A DNA stretch of 64,000 nucleotides from assembly GCF_004323735.1 (NCBI RefSeq), contig NZ_CP036456.1:1-64000 (forward strand), written 5' to 3'. Source of the stretch: Streptomonospora litoralis. Lineage in GTDB: Bacteria; Actinomycetota; Actinomycetes; Streptosporangiales; Streptosporangiaceae. The notes beneath the pieces were generated by a model, which was not told the DNA's origin, ran no database searches, and worked only from the letters and a program-made list of their open reading frames with translations. The stretch's first letter is position 1, and every line of letters begins with the position of its first letter. Shown here piece after piece: positions 8,710 through 16,595 of this stretch. Made by a program: the position numbers and the translations under genes.

Positions 8710-8762
8710 CCGCCCTCCGTTTCGCGACCTAACTAACCGAGTATCTCGCAGGAGACCCCCCG

Positions 8763-9197
8763 ATGATCAAAGCCGAACCAGGGCACTTTGCTCGTTTTGA
8801 GCCGACCCCTCCCGTTATCAAATACACCGACAGCCCGATCGCCGCGTGGGCCGATGACGGTCACCCGATGGTTGTACGCGCGACCGGGCTCGTACGCGCT
8901 GACAGCATCTCGGGGTACATGGGCATCAACTCCGATCCCGACCCGAATCCCACCCCCTACGCGTTCCTTCCCGGGGACGGCTGGGCGGTCCAGTATGACG
9001 ACGGCGCGGTGCCCCTCGTGGCGTGGGCGATGTGCACCTACGGAGGGTTGGACGCGACATTCGCCGTACCTATGGTGGCGAAGGAAGAGGCGAGTTACCC
9101 GTCAGGGAGCATCTCCACCCTGGGCGCACCCGCAAGCGCGGCAGAGAGCGTGACGGTGGTGCCGATCTCCGAAGCACGCGGGTTGCGGGCGCCGTGA
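8763..9197 (+). CDS. Hypothetical protein
   Basis: A 144-aa protein from ATG 8763 behind GCAGGAGACC. No membrane segment or signal peptide; beta-rich composition with many Pro, Asp and aromatic residues. It is coupled to the next gene by overlap. I do not recognise the family. Confidence 0.65.
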   Translation: MIKAEPGHFARFEPTPPVIKYTDSPIAAWADDGHPMVVRATGLVRADSISGYMGINSDPDPNPTPYAFLPGDGWAVQYDDGAVPLVAWAMCTYGGLDATFAVPMVAKEEASYPSGSISTLGAPASAAESVTVVPISEARGLRAP

Positions 9198-9427
9198 AGC
9201 TCCCCGCGGCCTTCGACGAAGCGCTTGCCAAGGAGGCCCGGCGCGTTGGGGCCGAAGTCCAGCGGTGGCGCCCGATCCACACTTTTGGCGGCGCGAGCCT
9301 GCCGAAGCGCCTTCATGTCGGTGGGGCAATCTTCCCGCGTCGGGAGTACCTGCTGACGGTCGGGCAGACGACCCACCTTGGCCGGGAGGCCCATCGCGCC
9401 CTGTGCCGCCCCAAGTGGTTGGAGTAA
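9194..9427 (+). CDS. Hypothetical basic protein
   Basis: A 77-aa protein from GTG 9194 overlapping the previous stop. It is Arg/His-rich and soluble. It ends the plus-strand operon and is followed 30 bp later by a strong terminator. No family recognised. Confidence 0.6.
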   Translation: MKLPAAFDEALAKEARRVGAEVQRWRPIHTFGGASLPKRLHVGGAIFPRREYLLTVGQTTHLGREAHRALCRPKWLE

Positions 9428-9456
9428 CTTGGCGGTGAGGACGCTCTCACGTCGGT

Positions 9457-9492
9457 GGCCCGGCGCCCTGAGGCGCCGGGCCTTTCTCGTTC
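9457..9492. terminator. Strong terminator closing the left operon
   Basis: An 11-bp perfect stem (GGCCCGGCGCC) with a 4-nt loop, followed on the plus strand by CTTTCTCGTT. It separates the plus-strand block from convergent minus-strand genes. Confidence 0.8.
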
Positions 9493-9508
9493 CGGGGACG
9501 TGGGTCGG

Positions 9509-9883
9509 TCAGCGCGGGTCGGCCTCACCTCCCGCCACGAGGTCCGCGAACTCCTCGGCGAGGTCGTTGATGCGGCACTCCAGGTCGTACAGCGGCCCGT
9601 CGCCGATGACGAACGCCGCCAGGTGCGCCCCTTGCTCGTCGTAGACGTCGAAGTGGGTGCCGATCCACCGGCACGACCCGACCGGAACGCCGGCGTCGCG
9701 CAGTTCCTGGCACAGCCACAACCCGACCGGGGAGTTGTCGGTGGAGTCGCGCTCGCCGACGATTCCGGCCATGCGGATCCGCGCGGCGACGTAGCCGACG
9801 GAGCGCAGGTCGCACACCATCTTGATCGCCATGAGCTGCCGGTAGGCGGCTAGGCCCGCGTCGGTGGCCATACGATTGGACAC
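9509..9883 (-). CDS. Hypothetical protein
   Basis: A 124-aa protein. I chose GTG 9883 because GGAGG lies 6-10 nt upstream; the internal ATG four codons later is too far from it. It is acidic, with a helical N-terminus and a region like PVGLWLCQELRDAG. No known domain. It converges with the plus-strand block. Confidence 0.6.
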   Translation of the reverse strand: MSNRMATDAGLAAYRQLMAIKMVCDLRSVGYVAARIRMAGIVGERDSTDNSPVGLWLCQELRDAGVPVGSCRWIGTHFDVYDEQGAHLAAFVIGDGPLYDLECRINDLAEEFADLVAGGEADPR

Positions 9884-9925
9884 GAGATACCTCCGTAGTG
9901 CTGGAAACTGCCGGTGTCTCACCAG

Positions 9926-9963
9926 GCCCTGGTCGGCGGTGGAGTCGCCTCGCCAGGGCCGCT
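9926..9963 (-). terminator. Hairpin between small minus-strand genes
   Basis: An inverted repeat GGCCCTGG/CCAGGGCC with a 20-nt loop downstream of the stop at 9967 on the minus strand; a plausible terminator without a T-tract. Confidence 0.45.
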
Positions 9964-9966
9964 CTT

Positions 9967-10200
9967 CTACTCGTCGCGGCCGAGCAGCCCGAGGGCATGC
10001 TGCTGCTGGGCCCAGTACTCTTCCCACGAGCACACGCCGCCGTCGTAGGCATCGCGGTGCGATGCGCAGAAGAGGTCGTCGGCGGGCGGCCGCCCGCACT
10101 CCGCCGCTCCGACATCCCACAGGCACGCGGCCGCAGTCGGCGGGTCCTCGCCGGTAGTCCGGTCGATCTCGCGGACCAGGTAGTAGGGCATCGGGGTCAT
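9967..10200 (-). CDS. Hypothetical Cys/His-containing small protein
   Basis: A 77-aa protein whose ATG overlaps the upstream stop (ATGA). Three cysteines and a His (segments like AACLW, AAECG, FCASH) suggest a small metal-binding fold. No family recognised. Confidence 0.55.
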   Translation of the reverse strand: MTPMPYYLVREIDRTTGEDPPTAAACLWDVGAAECGRPPADDLFCASHRDAYDGGVCSWEEYWAQQQHALGLLGRDE

Positions 10201-10529
10201 TGCGGCGCCAGGAGTTGCCCCGACTGGGCGAGGGGGAGGTCGATCGGTGCGCCCTCGGGCGTGTGTGCGCACAACACCACGAGGCCGCGGCACTGCTGCC
10301 ACGGGTAGCCGTTGCGGCGCAGGAGCGCTGTCGCGATCGGATTGATCGGCTGACCGCTGTCGTGGGCGTCGGCGTCGAAGTACACGTCGGTGCGGACGTT
10401 AAGCGGGAGTACGTCGAGGACGGTGCACGCGATCGTCCGGTGCAGAGCGGCGAGCCGGGCGATGTCACTGTCGGGCAGCGAGATTTCGGTAATGGGGCCG
10501 TCGGGGCGGAGCTGCAGCACGATGCTCAT
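10197..10529 (-). CDS. Hypothetical protein
   Basis: A 110-aa protein from ATG 10529 behind AAAGGAG. Soluble, mixed alpha/beta composition, no catalytic motif visible. First gene of the three-gene minus-strand group ending at 9509. Unknown function. Confidence 0.6.
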   Translation of the reverse strand: MSIVLQLRPDGPITEISLPDSDIARLAALHRTIACTVLDVLPLNVRTDVYFDADAHDSGQPINPIATALLRRNGYPWQQCRGLVVLCAHTPEGAPIDLPLAQSGQLLAPQ

Positions 10530-10598
10530 GGCCGGGGGCTCCTTTCGGGGTTCCGGGGTCGCCCCGCAGGACGGGCGGGGCGGCCGGTCCGGTGTGGG

Positions 10599-10892
10599 TC
10601 AGGCGGCGGCGCGCAGCAGCCGGGCCAGCTCGGTCATGTGCTGCGCGACGTCGCGGGGCGCGAAGTGCGCTTCCTGGTCGAGGCAGGCGGCGGCGCCGGT
10701 GACGTGGTCGACGCGGTGCGGGTGACCGTCGTAGCGGCCCTGTTCCAGCTCCGCGGCGGTGGAGAGGGCGACGTTGACGAAGTAGCCGTGGCTGGGATAG
10801 CCGGGCGCCAGAGTGCGGGCGTAGGTCTCGATGGGCTGGCGGGCGGCGGTGACGGCCGCGGTGTCGGTGGTGGCGCACTCGCTCATGTTCAT
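10599..10892 (-). CDS. Hypothetical protein expressed from a regulon promoter (leaderless)
   Basis: A 97-aa protein. The ATG at 10892 sits 7 nt after the -10 box of the 39-bp regulon promoter, so the predicted transcript starts on the A of ATG; a second in-frame ATG lies two codons later. No ribosome site exists upstream. The protein is helical and soluble, with three His and two Cys. It is the only member of the promoter regulon far from the early region. Confidence 0.65.
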   Translation of the reverse strand: MNMSECATTDTAAVTAARQPIETYARTLAPGYPSHGYFVNVALSTAAELEQGRYDGHPHRVDHVTGAAACLDQEAHFAPRDVAQHMTELARLLRAAA

Positions 10893-10927
10893 ATCTTTAT
10901 CATAATTAATTATGAACATGAAATCAA
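10889..10927 (-). promoter_or_regulatory. Regulon promoter copy P1
   Basis: On the minus strand: -35 TTGATT (10922-10927), a 17-bp spacer and -10 TATGAT (10899-10904), then AAAGAT immediately before ATG 10892. The spacer and -10 contain the perfect palindrome CATAATTAATTATG (10901-10914). It belongs to the nine-copy family described under findings. Confidence 0.8.
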
Positions 10928-11004
10928 GTGGTTTGTGTGTCCCCCCGGCCGGGCCAGCAAGAATGGAGATCCCAGCCGATCCCACGAAGCGAGGAAACGC
11001 CCGT

Positions 11005-11376
11005 ATGACCACGACATCCAACGCCCTCAACGTCGACCCCGCCCCGCTCATCGGCAGCCACGTCCGCGTCACCACCGACACCGCCACCTGCACCGGACGG
11101 CTCACCGACGCCACCACCGACGCCCTGCACGTCCAGACCAGCGAGACCAAACCGCCCGCGATCATCAAACGCGCCACCGTCACCGGACTCGACGACCTCA
11201 GCGCCGACCAGGCCGACACGGCGCCGCCACCGGCCTCCGCCGCCCACTACCGGGCCGAAGCCGACCGGCTGCGCGCCGCTGCCCGCACCTGCGAGACCCA
11301 CCACGCGCGAATGGAACTCCTGTCCGAGGCGCAGGTCGCCGCGACCCTCGCCCTCAGCTACCGCGAGGCCACCTGA
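11005..11376 (+). CDS. Hypothetical protein with SH3-like N-terminus
   Basis: A 123-aa protein from ATG 11005 with GAGGAAA upstream. The first 60 residues have the beta-strand spacing of a small barrel (GSHVRVTT...TGRLTDATTDALHV); the C-terminal half is a long Ala-rich helix. It is divergent from the regulon promoter P1, whose palindromic spacer could serve both directions. No family assigned. Confidence 0.6.
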   Translation: MTTTSNALNVDPAPLIGSHVRVTTDTATCTGRLTDATTDALHVQTSETKPPAIIKRATVTGLDDLSADQADTAPPPASAAHYRAEADRLRAAARTCETHHARMELLSEAQVAATLALSYREAT

Positions 11377-11395
11377 AACCCGCCCCCCACACAGA

Positions 11396-11445
11396 ACGAG
11401 GCCCCCGGACCGGGAGAGGAAATCGGTCCGGGGGCCTCGTCATTC
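11396..11445. terminator. Strong bidirectional terminator
   Basis: A perfect 17-bp stem (ACGAGGCCCCCGGACCG) with an 11-nt loop, 20 bp after the stop at 11376, followed by CATTCC. Confidence 0.8.
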
Positions 11446-11585
11446 CCCCTCAACGGTGGCCACCAGGAGCACAAGGCCAACCACATGCTCCACGATAGCC
11501 GATCGACATCGGATCGCCCTAGTCAATACGCATAAGGCATAATCCCATTTAGGGATAGACCACACGAAAGCCACGGGGGTGCCGG

Positions 11586-11882
11586 TTGGATGGCTCGGCG
11601 ATCGCAGACCTCATCCCCTGGGCGGATGTGGGTCTGACCGGGCTCGTCAGCATCGGCGTCGTCATGATCCTCACCGGCCGGCTTGTTCCGCGCAGCACCG
11701 TGCAGGAGATGCGCCACGAGCGCGATGCCCGCCTCTCCGACCTCCGTGCCGCCTACGACGCATCCGAAGAGGCCCGCCGGATCCAGGGCGAGCAGCTCGG
11801 GGAGCTGCTGGAAACCTCCCGCACCAACGCCGAGCTGCTCGAAGGGCTCCGCCAGGGCCACGACCCCGGGGGGCGCCAGTGA
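11586..11882 (+). CDS. Membrane-anchored coiled-coil protein of lysis region
   Basis: A 98-aa protein starting at TTG 11586 behind ACGGGGG; ATG 11590 is in another frame. An N-terminal membrane helix (about residues 12-32) is followed by a heptad-rich charged helix. The organisation resembles small Rz/spanin-like or Hemolysin XhlA-type phage lysis proteins, but no family match is claimed. It starts a tight operon leading to the endolysin. Confidence 0.6.
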   Translation: MDGSAIADLIPWADVGLTGLVSIGVVMILTGRLVPRSTVQEMRHERDARLSDLRAAYDASEEARRIQGEQLGELLETSRTNAELLEGLRQGHDPGGRQ

Positions 11883-12100
11883 AGTGGCCCTGGCGCGTCA
11901 CCGCCGCACAGCACCCGCCGCCGGTCTCCGCCGAGGAGGCCCGCGAGGCGCGCCGCTGCGCCGAGCAGGCCCGCGACGAAGCACGCGCACGCACCCCCGA
12001 AGTCCGCAACGTGGTCGGCCGGCTGCGGCACCAACGCCGCCGAAACCACTTCTCCGAGCTGATCGTCAACGCGCTGCAACCGAGGAGAGACGGGCGATGA
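11879..12100 (+). CDS. Small basic protein of lysis operon
   Basis: A 73-aa protein from GTG 11879 overlapping the previous stop. It is helical and rich in Arg/Ala/Glu, with no membrane segment. It lies between two membrane proteins just upstream of the endolysin gene, and the next ATG follows by overlap. Function unknown. Confidence 0.6.
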   Translation: MKWPWRVTAAQHPPPVSAEEAREARRCAEQARDEARARTPEVRNVVGRLRHQRRRNHFSELIVNALQPRRDGR

Positions 12101-12420
12101 TCTGGCTGGCGCACCTACTCGGCAACGTCCTGCTCGGCGCGCTCGCGTGCGTCTGGGCGGCCTTCGCCCTCACGTTTTTCCTCCGCGCCCGCTGGGAGGC
12201 CACCCCCATCGGCCGGAGCCTGATGGCCTTCGCCCTGGTCGTCGTGATGCTCACCGGCCTCGGGGTGCTCCGGCAGAGCATCGGCGACACCCCCGTGTTC
12301 GCCTGGCTGCGCGCCGCCGCCCTCGCCGGCGCGGCGCTCCTCTCCGCACGGTTCCTCGTGCTGCTGATCGCCACCCAGCGGCCCGAACGCCGCCCCCCGG
12401 ACCCCCCGACTGAGATGTGA
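12097..12420 (+). CDS. Three-helix membrane protein, holin candidate
   Basis: A 107-aa protein with three hydrophobic helices (about residues 5-28, 38-58 and 68-92) and a Pro/Arg-rich charged tail. Its size, topology and place in the operon before the endolysin match putative actinophage holins. The 126-aa membrane protein downstream of the endolysin is an alternative holin, and phages often carry two membrane lysis proteins. It overlaps the previous gene by 4 bp. Confidence 0.55.
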   Translation: MIWLAHLLGNVLLGALACVWAAFALTFFLRARWEATPIGRSLMAFALVVVMLTGLGVLRQSIGDTPVFAWLRAAALAGAALLSARFLVLLIATQRPERRPPDPPTEM

Positions 12421-12445
12421 CATCCCCCCGGACCTGGAGGACACC

Positions 12446-12625
12446 GTGACCGATCCCCGCCCGATACCGCCGGACGGCGACATCACCCAGGAAGAACAGG
12501 CCGCAGTGCTGCGCCGCACCGACAACGGGCCTTCCGAACCCGACGAAGAGGCACTGCTAGCCGCCGAATTCGGCCAGCCCGACGAGAACGGCGTCTACGG
12601 CGCACCCCAGGGTGAGAACGCATGA
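12446..12625 (+). CDS. Small acidic protein before endolysin
   Basis: A 59-aa protein from GTG 12446 behind CTGGAGGACACC. It is strongly acidic (many Asp, Glu, Pro), soluble and without cysteines. Its stop overlaps the ATG of the endolysin (ATGA), which supports it as a real translated gene. Function unknown. Confidence 0.6.
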   Translation: MTDPRPIPPDGDITQEEQAAVLRRTDNGPSEPDEEALLAAEFGQPDENGVYGAPQGENA

Positions 12626-13779
12626 GCGGCGCCGACGCGATGATCACCCGCGCCGAGAAAGACCTCGGCCTGGGAGAACCGAACTACATCCAGGACTGGT
12701 ACGAGAGCCGCAACGGCTCCGCGTACTCCTACAACTTCCCCTGGTGCAACGCGGCCATTACCCGATGGGCCTACGACTCAGAGAACCACCCGCCCGTCTG
12801 CTACGGGTCCGACTACGCCTACACCGTGGCCCATGCCCAGCGCGCCAAGAACGAAGGCGACTGGCACTACGGCGCCGCCGGGATCCGCAAAGGCGACGTC
12901 TACTTCGTCGACTGGAACTACGGCAACGCGATCTCGGTGATCGACCACGTCGGCGTCGCCACCCGGCCCCTCAAAAACGGCTACGTCTACGGCATCGAAG
13001 GCAACACCGCCAACCGGTGCCTGCGCCGCGTGCGGCGCCAATCCCTGATCGTCGGCTACATCCGGCCCCGCTACAGCGCCACCAGCAGCGGCGGCGCCCG
13101 CACCGAAGGAGAAGAGGACGTGCCTGATTTCCGCTGGTACGCCACCGACGGCGGCCAGACCATCCCGCCGAACGAATGGACTTCCGTCGAATGGGAGAAC
13201 ACCCAGGAGGACGGTCCTGGAACCTACTGGAGCGTGGTCTTCGGCGCCGAAAACGGGACCACCTACAACCTGATGGCGGGGGTCACGCTCGACGGCCTGC
13301 CGGAGGGCGCGCGCGTGCAGCTGTGCGCCGTCCACCTGGCCAAGGAGGGCGGTCTCGACCTGCCCGACGGGATCCTGAAGAACGGCGCCCGTGGCGCGAA
13401 AGTCCGCCGCGTCCAGGAATGGCTGGACGACCACGGCTACGACCTGGGCCACTGGGGCGCCGACAGCAAGTACGGCAGCAAGACCGAGGCAGCCGTATGG
13501 GCCTTCCAGGAGGACGCCGGCATCGTCGTGGATGGCGAGTACGGGCCCCAGACCGAAGAGGCCATGGAACACCGGTCCGGCACCGCCAACTGGGTCACCA
13601 AGCACTGGTTCGCTCCCAGCACCCCTGGTATCGCGGATCCCTCCGGGGCGGCGGACGTGACCTACTCGATCCCCGAGCGAATCCTCAAGGGCAAGCGCGT
13701 CCGAATCCGCATCCGCCACGACAGCGACAAGCCCGCCCGAGTCGCGTCGGGCAACGTCTACATCCACGAATGGCAGTAA
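12622..13779 (+). CDS. Endolysin: CHAP-type amidase/endopeptidase with peptidoglycan-binding domain
   Basis: A 385-aa protein. Residues about 1-150 form a CHAP-like NlpC/P60-fold domain: catalytic Cys42 in FPWCNAA and His109 in IDHVG. After a Gly/Ser linker and a beta-rich middle section comes a PG_binding_1 domain (about residues 250-320: GARGAKVRRVQEWL ... YGPQTEEAM). It has no signal peptide, so release needs a holin. It would cleave host peptidoglycan late in infection. It is coupled to the 59-aa gene upstream and followed by a membrane protein gene 11 bp later. Confidence 0.85.
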   Translation: MSGADAMITRAEKDLGLGEPNYIQDWYESRNGSAYSYNFPWCNAAITRWAYDSENHPPVCYGSDYAYTVAHAQRAKNEGDWHYGAAGIRKGDVYFVDWNYGNAISVIDHVGVATRPLKNGYVYGIEGNTANRCLRRVRRQSLIVGYIRPRYSATSSGGARTEGEEDVPDFRWYATDGGQTIPPNEWTSVEWENTQEDGPGTYWSVVFGAENGTTYNLMAGVTLDGLPEGARVQLCAVHLAKEGGLDLPDGILKNGARGAKVRRVQEWLDDHGYDLGHWGADSKYGSKTEAAVWAFQEDAGIVVDGEYGPQTEEAMEHRSGTANWVTKHWFAPSTPGIADPSGAADVTYSIPERILKGKRVRIRIRHDSDKPARVASGNVYIHEWQ

Positions 13780-13790
13780 AGGGAGTGCTG

Positions 13791-14171
13791 ATGTTCCGCA
13801 TTTTCGGCCGGGATCCGGCCCTATGGCTCGGCGCGCTGCGCGCCGGCCTGTACGCGCTCACGGTGTTCGCGCTGCCGCTGTCGGAGGCCCAGACCGCCGC
13901 AATCATGGCGGCCGTGGCCGCCGCTGTCGGTATCTGGGAGGCGTGGGCGGTGGCGAAGGACCGCCTGGTGCCAGCCATCAAGGGCTTCGCCGAAGCGCTG
14001 CTGGTGCTGCTGCTGGCGTTCGGCGTCGACCTGAGCGAGGCGCAGACCGCTGCGGCGATGGGCGTGGTCACCACGGCTCTGGCGTTGTGGACCCGCACCC
14101 AGGTGACCGCTGCGGTGGATGCCGACGGTCACCAGGTGCCCAAGCAGAGGGTGTTCTCCCTGGCCACCTGA
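13791..14171 (+). CDS. Holin-like membrane protein with internal duplication
   Basis: A 126-aa protein from ATG 13791 behind GGGAG. Two related hydrophobic halves both contain LSEAQTAA followed by an Ala-rich helix (about residues 28-55 and 80-107). Such duplicated-helix proteins sit next to endolysins in actinophages and are often called holins. The C-terminus is hydrophilic. Last gene of the lysis operon, followed by a terminator. Confidence 0.6.
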   Translation: MFRIFGRDPALWLGALRAGLYALTVFALPLSEAQTAAIMAAVAAAVGIWEAWAVAKDRLVPAIKGFAEALLVLLLAFGVDLSEAQTAAAMGVVTTALALWTRTQVTAAVDADGHQVPKQRVFSLAT

Positions 14172-14191
14172 ACCGCTGCTTCCTCGCGCGA

Positions 14192-14228
14192 GGCGCCCCG
14201 CTGCCCGTGGCAGCGGGGCGCCGTTTCG
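14192..14228. terminator. Terminator of the lysis operon
   Basis: A perfect 14-bp stem (GGCGCCCCGCTGCC) with a 3-nt loop followed by GTTTCG. It separates convergent genes. Confidence 0.8.
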
Positions 14229-14243
14229 TCCACCCGTCCGGGG

Positions 14244-14882
14244 CTAGGACGTCGCTTCGATCACCGCGAAGTCCGGCGCCTCATAGGACATCAGCTCCAC
14301 GACCGTGAACTCGACATCGGTGGGCACTTCGAACACCACGTCGTACTCCGTGGTCGTACCCGGATTGGTCTCGTCGGCGAAGCTGCAGATGTCCATGTGG
14401 GTCTCGAACGCCCGGCCGTCGGCGGAGTAGCCGCGGACCTCACCCGGGTCCACAGCGGGCATGGACGCCGCCTGGCCGACGTTTTCCGCCCTGATGTCCA
14501 TGACGAGGAACCGGGCGCCCTCGGCGGGTTGGTAGTTCGATCCGCAGTCCTGGTCGTTGTAGCTGTCGGCCGCCTTGATACCGGTGATGGTGTACTCGAA
14601 CAGGCCGTCGCTGGGAGTGTCGGTGGGTTCGGGCGGGCCCGCGGGCTCGGCCGGAGCCGGGTTCCCACCGTCACCACCTGCGGGGTCGGCGAGGTCCTGG
14701 CCGATGTCCTCTGCGGCCTGCTCGAAGGTGGATGCGAGGTAGCGCTGGTAGGAGAACCATCCGGCGCCGAACCCCAGCCCGCCGCCCACGACGAGGGCGA
14801 TGGCGGCGGTGATGATCAGCGGAAGATACGACGGGGTGCGACGGGCGGGCGGTGCGGGCGGCGGGGCGTCGGGTGCGGCCAT
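14244..14882 (-). CDS. Membrane-anchored DUF4352-like extracellular protein
   Basis: A 212-aa protein from ATG 14882 behind GGAGAG. A Pro-rich cytoplasmic start is followed by one membrane helix (about residues 20-42), then a Gly/Pro/Thr linker and a beta-rich domain of the DUF4352/telokin-like type (segments RFLVMDIRAENVG and EYDVVFEVP). The domain should face outward. A second protein of the same plan is at 22296-22943. DUF4352 proteins are common actinobacterial cell-surface proteins of unclear role; here it may be a lysogenic-conversion surface factor (inference). Confidence 0.7.
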   Translation of the reverse strand: MAAPDAPPPAPPARRTPSYLPLIITAAIALVVGGGLGFGAGWFSYQRYLASTFEQAAEDIGQDLADPAGGDGGNPAPAEPAGPPEPTDTPSDGLFEYTITGIKAADSYNDQDCGSNYQPAEGARFLVMDIRAENVGQAASMPAVDPGEVRGYSADGRAFETHMDICSFADETNPGTTTEYDVVFEVPTDVEFTVVELMSYEAPDFAVIEATS

Positions 14883-15175
14883 CGGGGGATCTCTCCTGCT
14901 CAGTCCATGGACGGGGCGCGATTCGCGCTGATGGCTGAACGCTAGCGACCTCGTGTGCTGCGGCGCCGGATGTTGGTGCAGGTCGGCCGCATCGGGCCAG
15001 GAAGACAACCGGGTTGGGCATCCGCGCGTCTCTGGCCCCGACTCTCATCTGCGGCTTTCCCGCTATGTCCGGGGCGGTCGGCGTCGTTGCCGGCGATGTC
15101 CAGGCCCGCACGGTGGGCGTGGCCGCGTGCGGCCATTCCCGATGGATCAGCGGGTGGTCAGGCACGATGGCAGGT

Positions 15176-15397
15176 ATGAGCGAGACGGTGCGGGTGACGC
15201 TGTACGGAGGTCCGCTGGATGGCGAGGTGCAGGAGCACACACTCGCCGACCTGGGGCCGGACACGGCCGCGTGGGGCACCATGATGATCGTCGACGGCCC
15301 GCGGACACACCCGCGGGATCCGGCGGCGCGAGCCGTCTACGAACCCGAGCCAGGGGAGGATCCGCACGTGTGGGTGTGGCGGGGATGGTCGCCCTGA
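15176..15397 (+). CDS. Hypothetical small protein
   Basis: A 73-aa protein; ATG 15176 is preferred, ATG 15167 is in frame and possible. It contains the LYGGPLDG motif seen in many small actinobacterial and phage proteins of unknown function and ends in VWVWRGW. Soluble, no cysteines. A weak inverted repeat (GAAGCCC/GGGCTTC) follows. Confidence 0.6.
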   Translation: MSETVRVTLYGGPLDGEVQEHTLADLGPDTAAWGTMMIVDGPRTHPRDPAARAVYEPEPGEDPHVWVWRGWSP

Positions 15398-15588
15398 ACA
15401 GCACGAAGCCCCCACCCGCAGGTAGAGGGCTTCACGCCTGCAGAGGGAGGGACCTCAGCCGCTAGCAGCCGAGAACCCCCTCACCGAGCCCCGGAGAGCA
15501 CCGCTTGCCCTGCCTGCCCGACGACTCCCTTGAACACCACAGCCTGTGGCGGCCCGTGCTCGGCGAATGCGGAACAGGCGACGAGCAT
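15398..15588. other. Intergenic region between convergent genes
   Basis: 190 bp with a 7-bp inverted repeat GAAGCCC/GGGCTTC (about 15407-15433) usable as a weak terminator. I see no gene or promoter in the rest. Confidence 0.5.
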
Positions 15589-16584
15589 TCACCGCGGGTG
15601 CGGTATCTGCACGAGTTCCCGCGCCGCCTCGGGCGCGCTGTAGCTGATGACCGCGGCAGCGCCCGAGCGGCGGTACATCGTCAACCGCTCGATCAGGTCG
15701 GCCATGTAGTCGACCGGCAGCCGCGTCCCGGAGTGGGTGAGCTGCGCCCACTCACCGGAGACGCAGAACGGCACCAGCGGCACACTGACCTGGTCATCGG
15801 CTACCAGCCGCGCGAGCAGGTCGATGGTGTGCAGCGCGGGCTCCAGCAGGATCATGTCGGCGCCCTCCTCGACCATCCGCCGGGCGACCTGCACCGCCTG
15901 CTCGGGCCGAGACGGGTGGACCTGGAAGGCTGCCCGGTTGCCCTTGGGTGCGGCGTTCATCGCCGCGCGGTAGCCGTCATACATGCGGCTCGTCATGATC
16001 AGGTGCGGCATCAGCGCCACGTCGCGGTATCCGGCGGCGTCGAGCACGTCGCGAACCCGGCCGGTCAGTCCGTCGACCATCGCGGCCGGCCCCAGGATGT
16101 CAGCGCCGGCCTCGGCCTGACGCAGCGCCTGTTCCCCGAGGACGTTGAGAGTGGCGGCGTGGTCGTAGCGGCCGTGGTCGTCGGTGAGCACGCACACCCG
16201 GGCGGCGGTGTAGGAGCACAGGCACGTCTCGGTCATCACCGCCAGGTCCGGCGCCGCGTCCTTGGCGGCCTGGATGGCGTGGATCAGCGGCGCGGCCGCC
16301 GATGCGGCGTCGCCGCCGTTCTCATCGCGGGTGCCTTCGGCGAAGATCTTCACCGCCCCAACACCCAGGCCCGCGAGTTCGCGCACGGTTGCCCCGACCT
16401 GGTCGAGGGTGACCGTCGGGACCGGGGACGCCGCTTCGCCGCGGCGCACCAGCAGCGGCATGCACAAATCGGCGGGCAGCAGCGGCTCGCGGTGGAGGAA
16501 CCGGCGCACCGCCGGGCGGGCGCGCACGGGGCTGGAGCCGGTGACGGGCTCGGTGTCGGGCAGGGGTGAGGGGCGTGTGTCCAC
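15589..16584 (-). CDS. HemB-family protein lacking both catalytic lysines
   Basis: A 331-aa full-length homologue of porphobilinogen synthase (5-aminolevulinate dehydratase). Landmarks: DENGG near residue 87; TETCLCSYT with Cys121, Cys123 and Cys131, the zinc-site triad; AGADILGP; MVDGLTGRVR; GADMILLEP; CVSGEWA. In active enzymes a lysine precedes the YGPFR-like segment and a second lies in the VKP motif, and both form Schiff bases with substrate. By alignment on flanking residues they are Ile196 and Glu248 here. The fold and metal site therefore look kept while classical PBG-synthase chemistry looks lost. GTG start at 16584 behind GGGAGAA, 11 bp after the HemC gene. It may have a new activity or a regulatory role. 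Confidence 0.75.
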   Translation of the reverse strand: MDTRPSPLPDTEPVTGSSPVRARPAVRRFLHREPLLPADLCMPLLVRRGEAASPVPTVTLDQVGATVRELAGLGVGAVKIFAEGTRDENGGDAASAAAPLIHAIQAAKDAAPDLAVMTETCLCSYTAARVCVLTDDHGRYDHAATLNVLGEQALRQAEAGADILGPAAMVDGLTGRVRDVLDAAGYRDVALMPHLIMTSRMYDGYRAAMNAAPKGNRAAFQVHPSRPEQAVQVARRMVEEGADMILLEPALHTIDLLARLVADDQVSVPLVPFCVSGEWAQLTHSGTRLPVDYMADLIERLTMYRRSGAAAVISYSAPEAARELVQIPHPR

Positions 16585-16595
16585 TGTGGTTCTCC

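Noticed and set aside
14953-15465. Longer plus-strand gene over 14953-15465
   Set aside because: The 15176-15397 frame is more protein-like and has a family-like LYGGPLDG motif; the longer frame is Arg-rich shadow.
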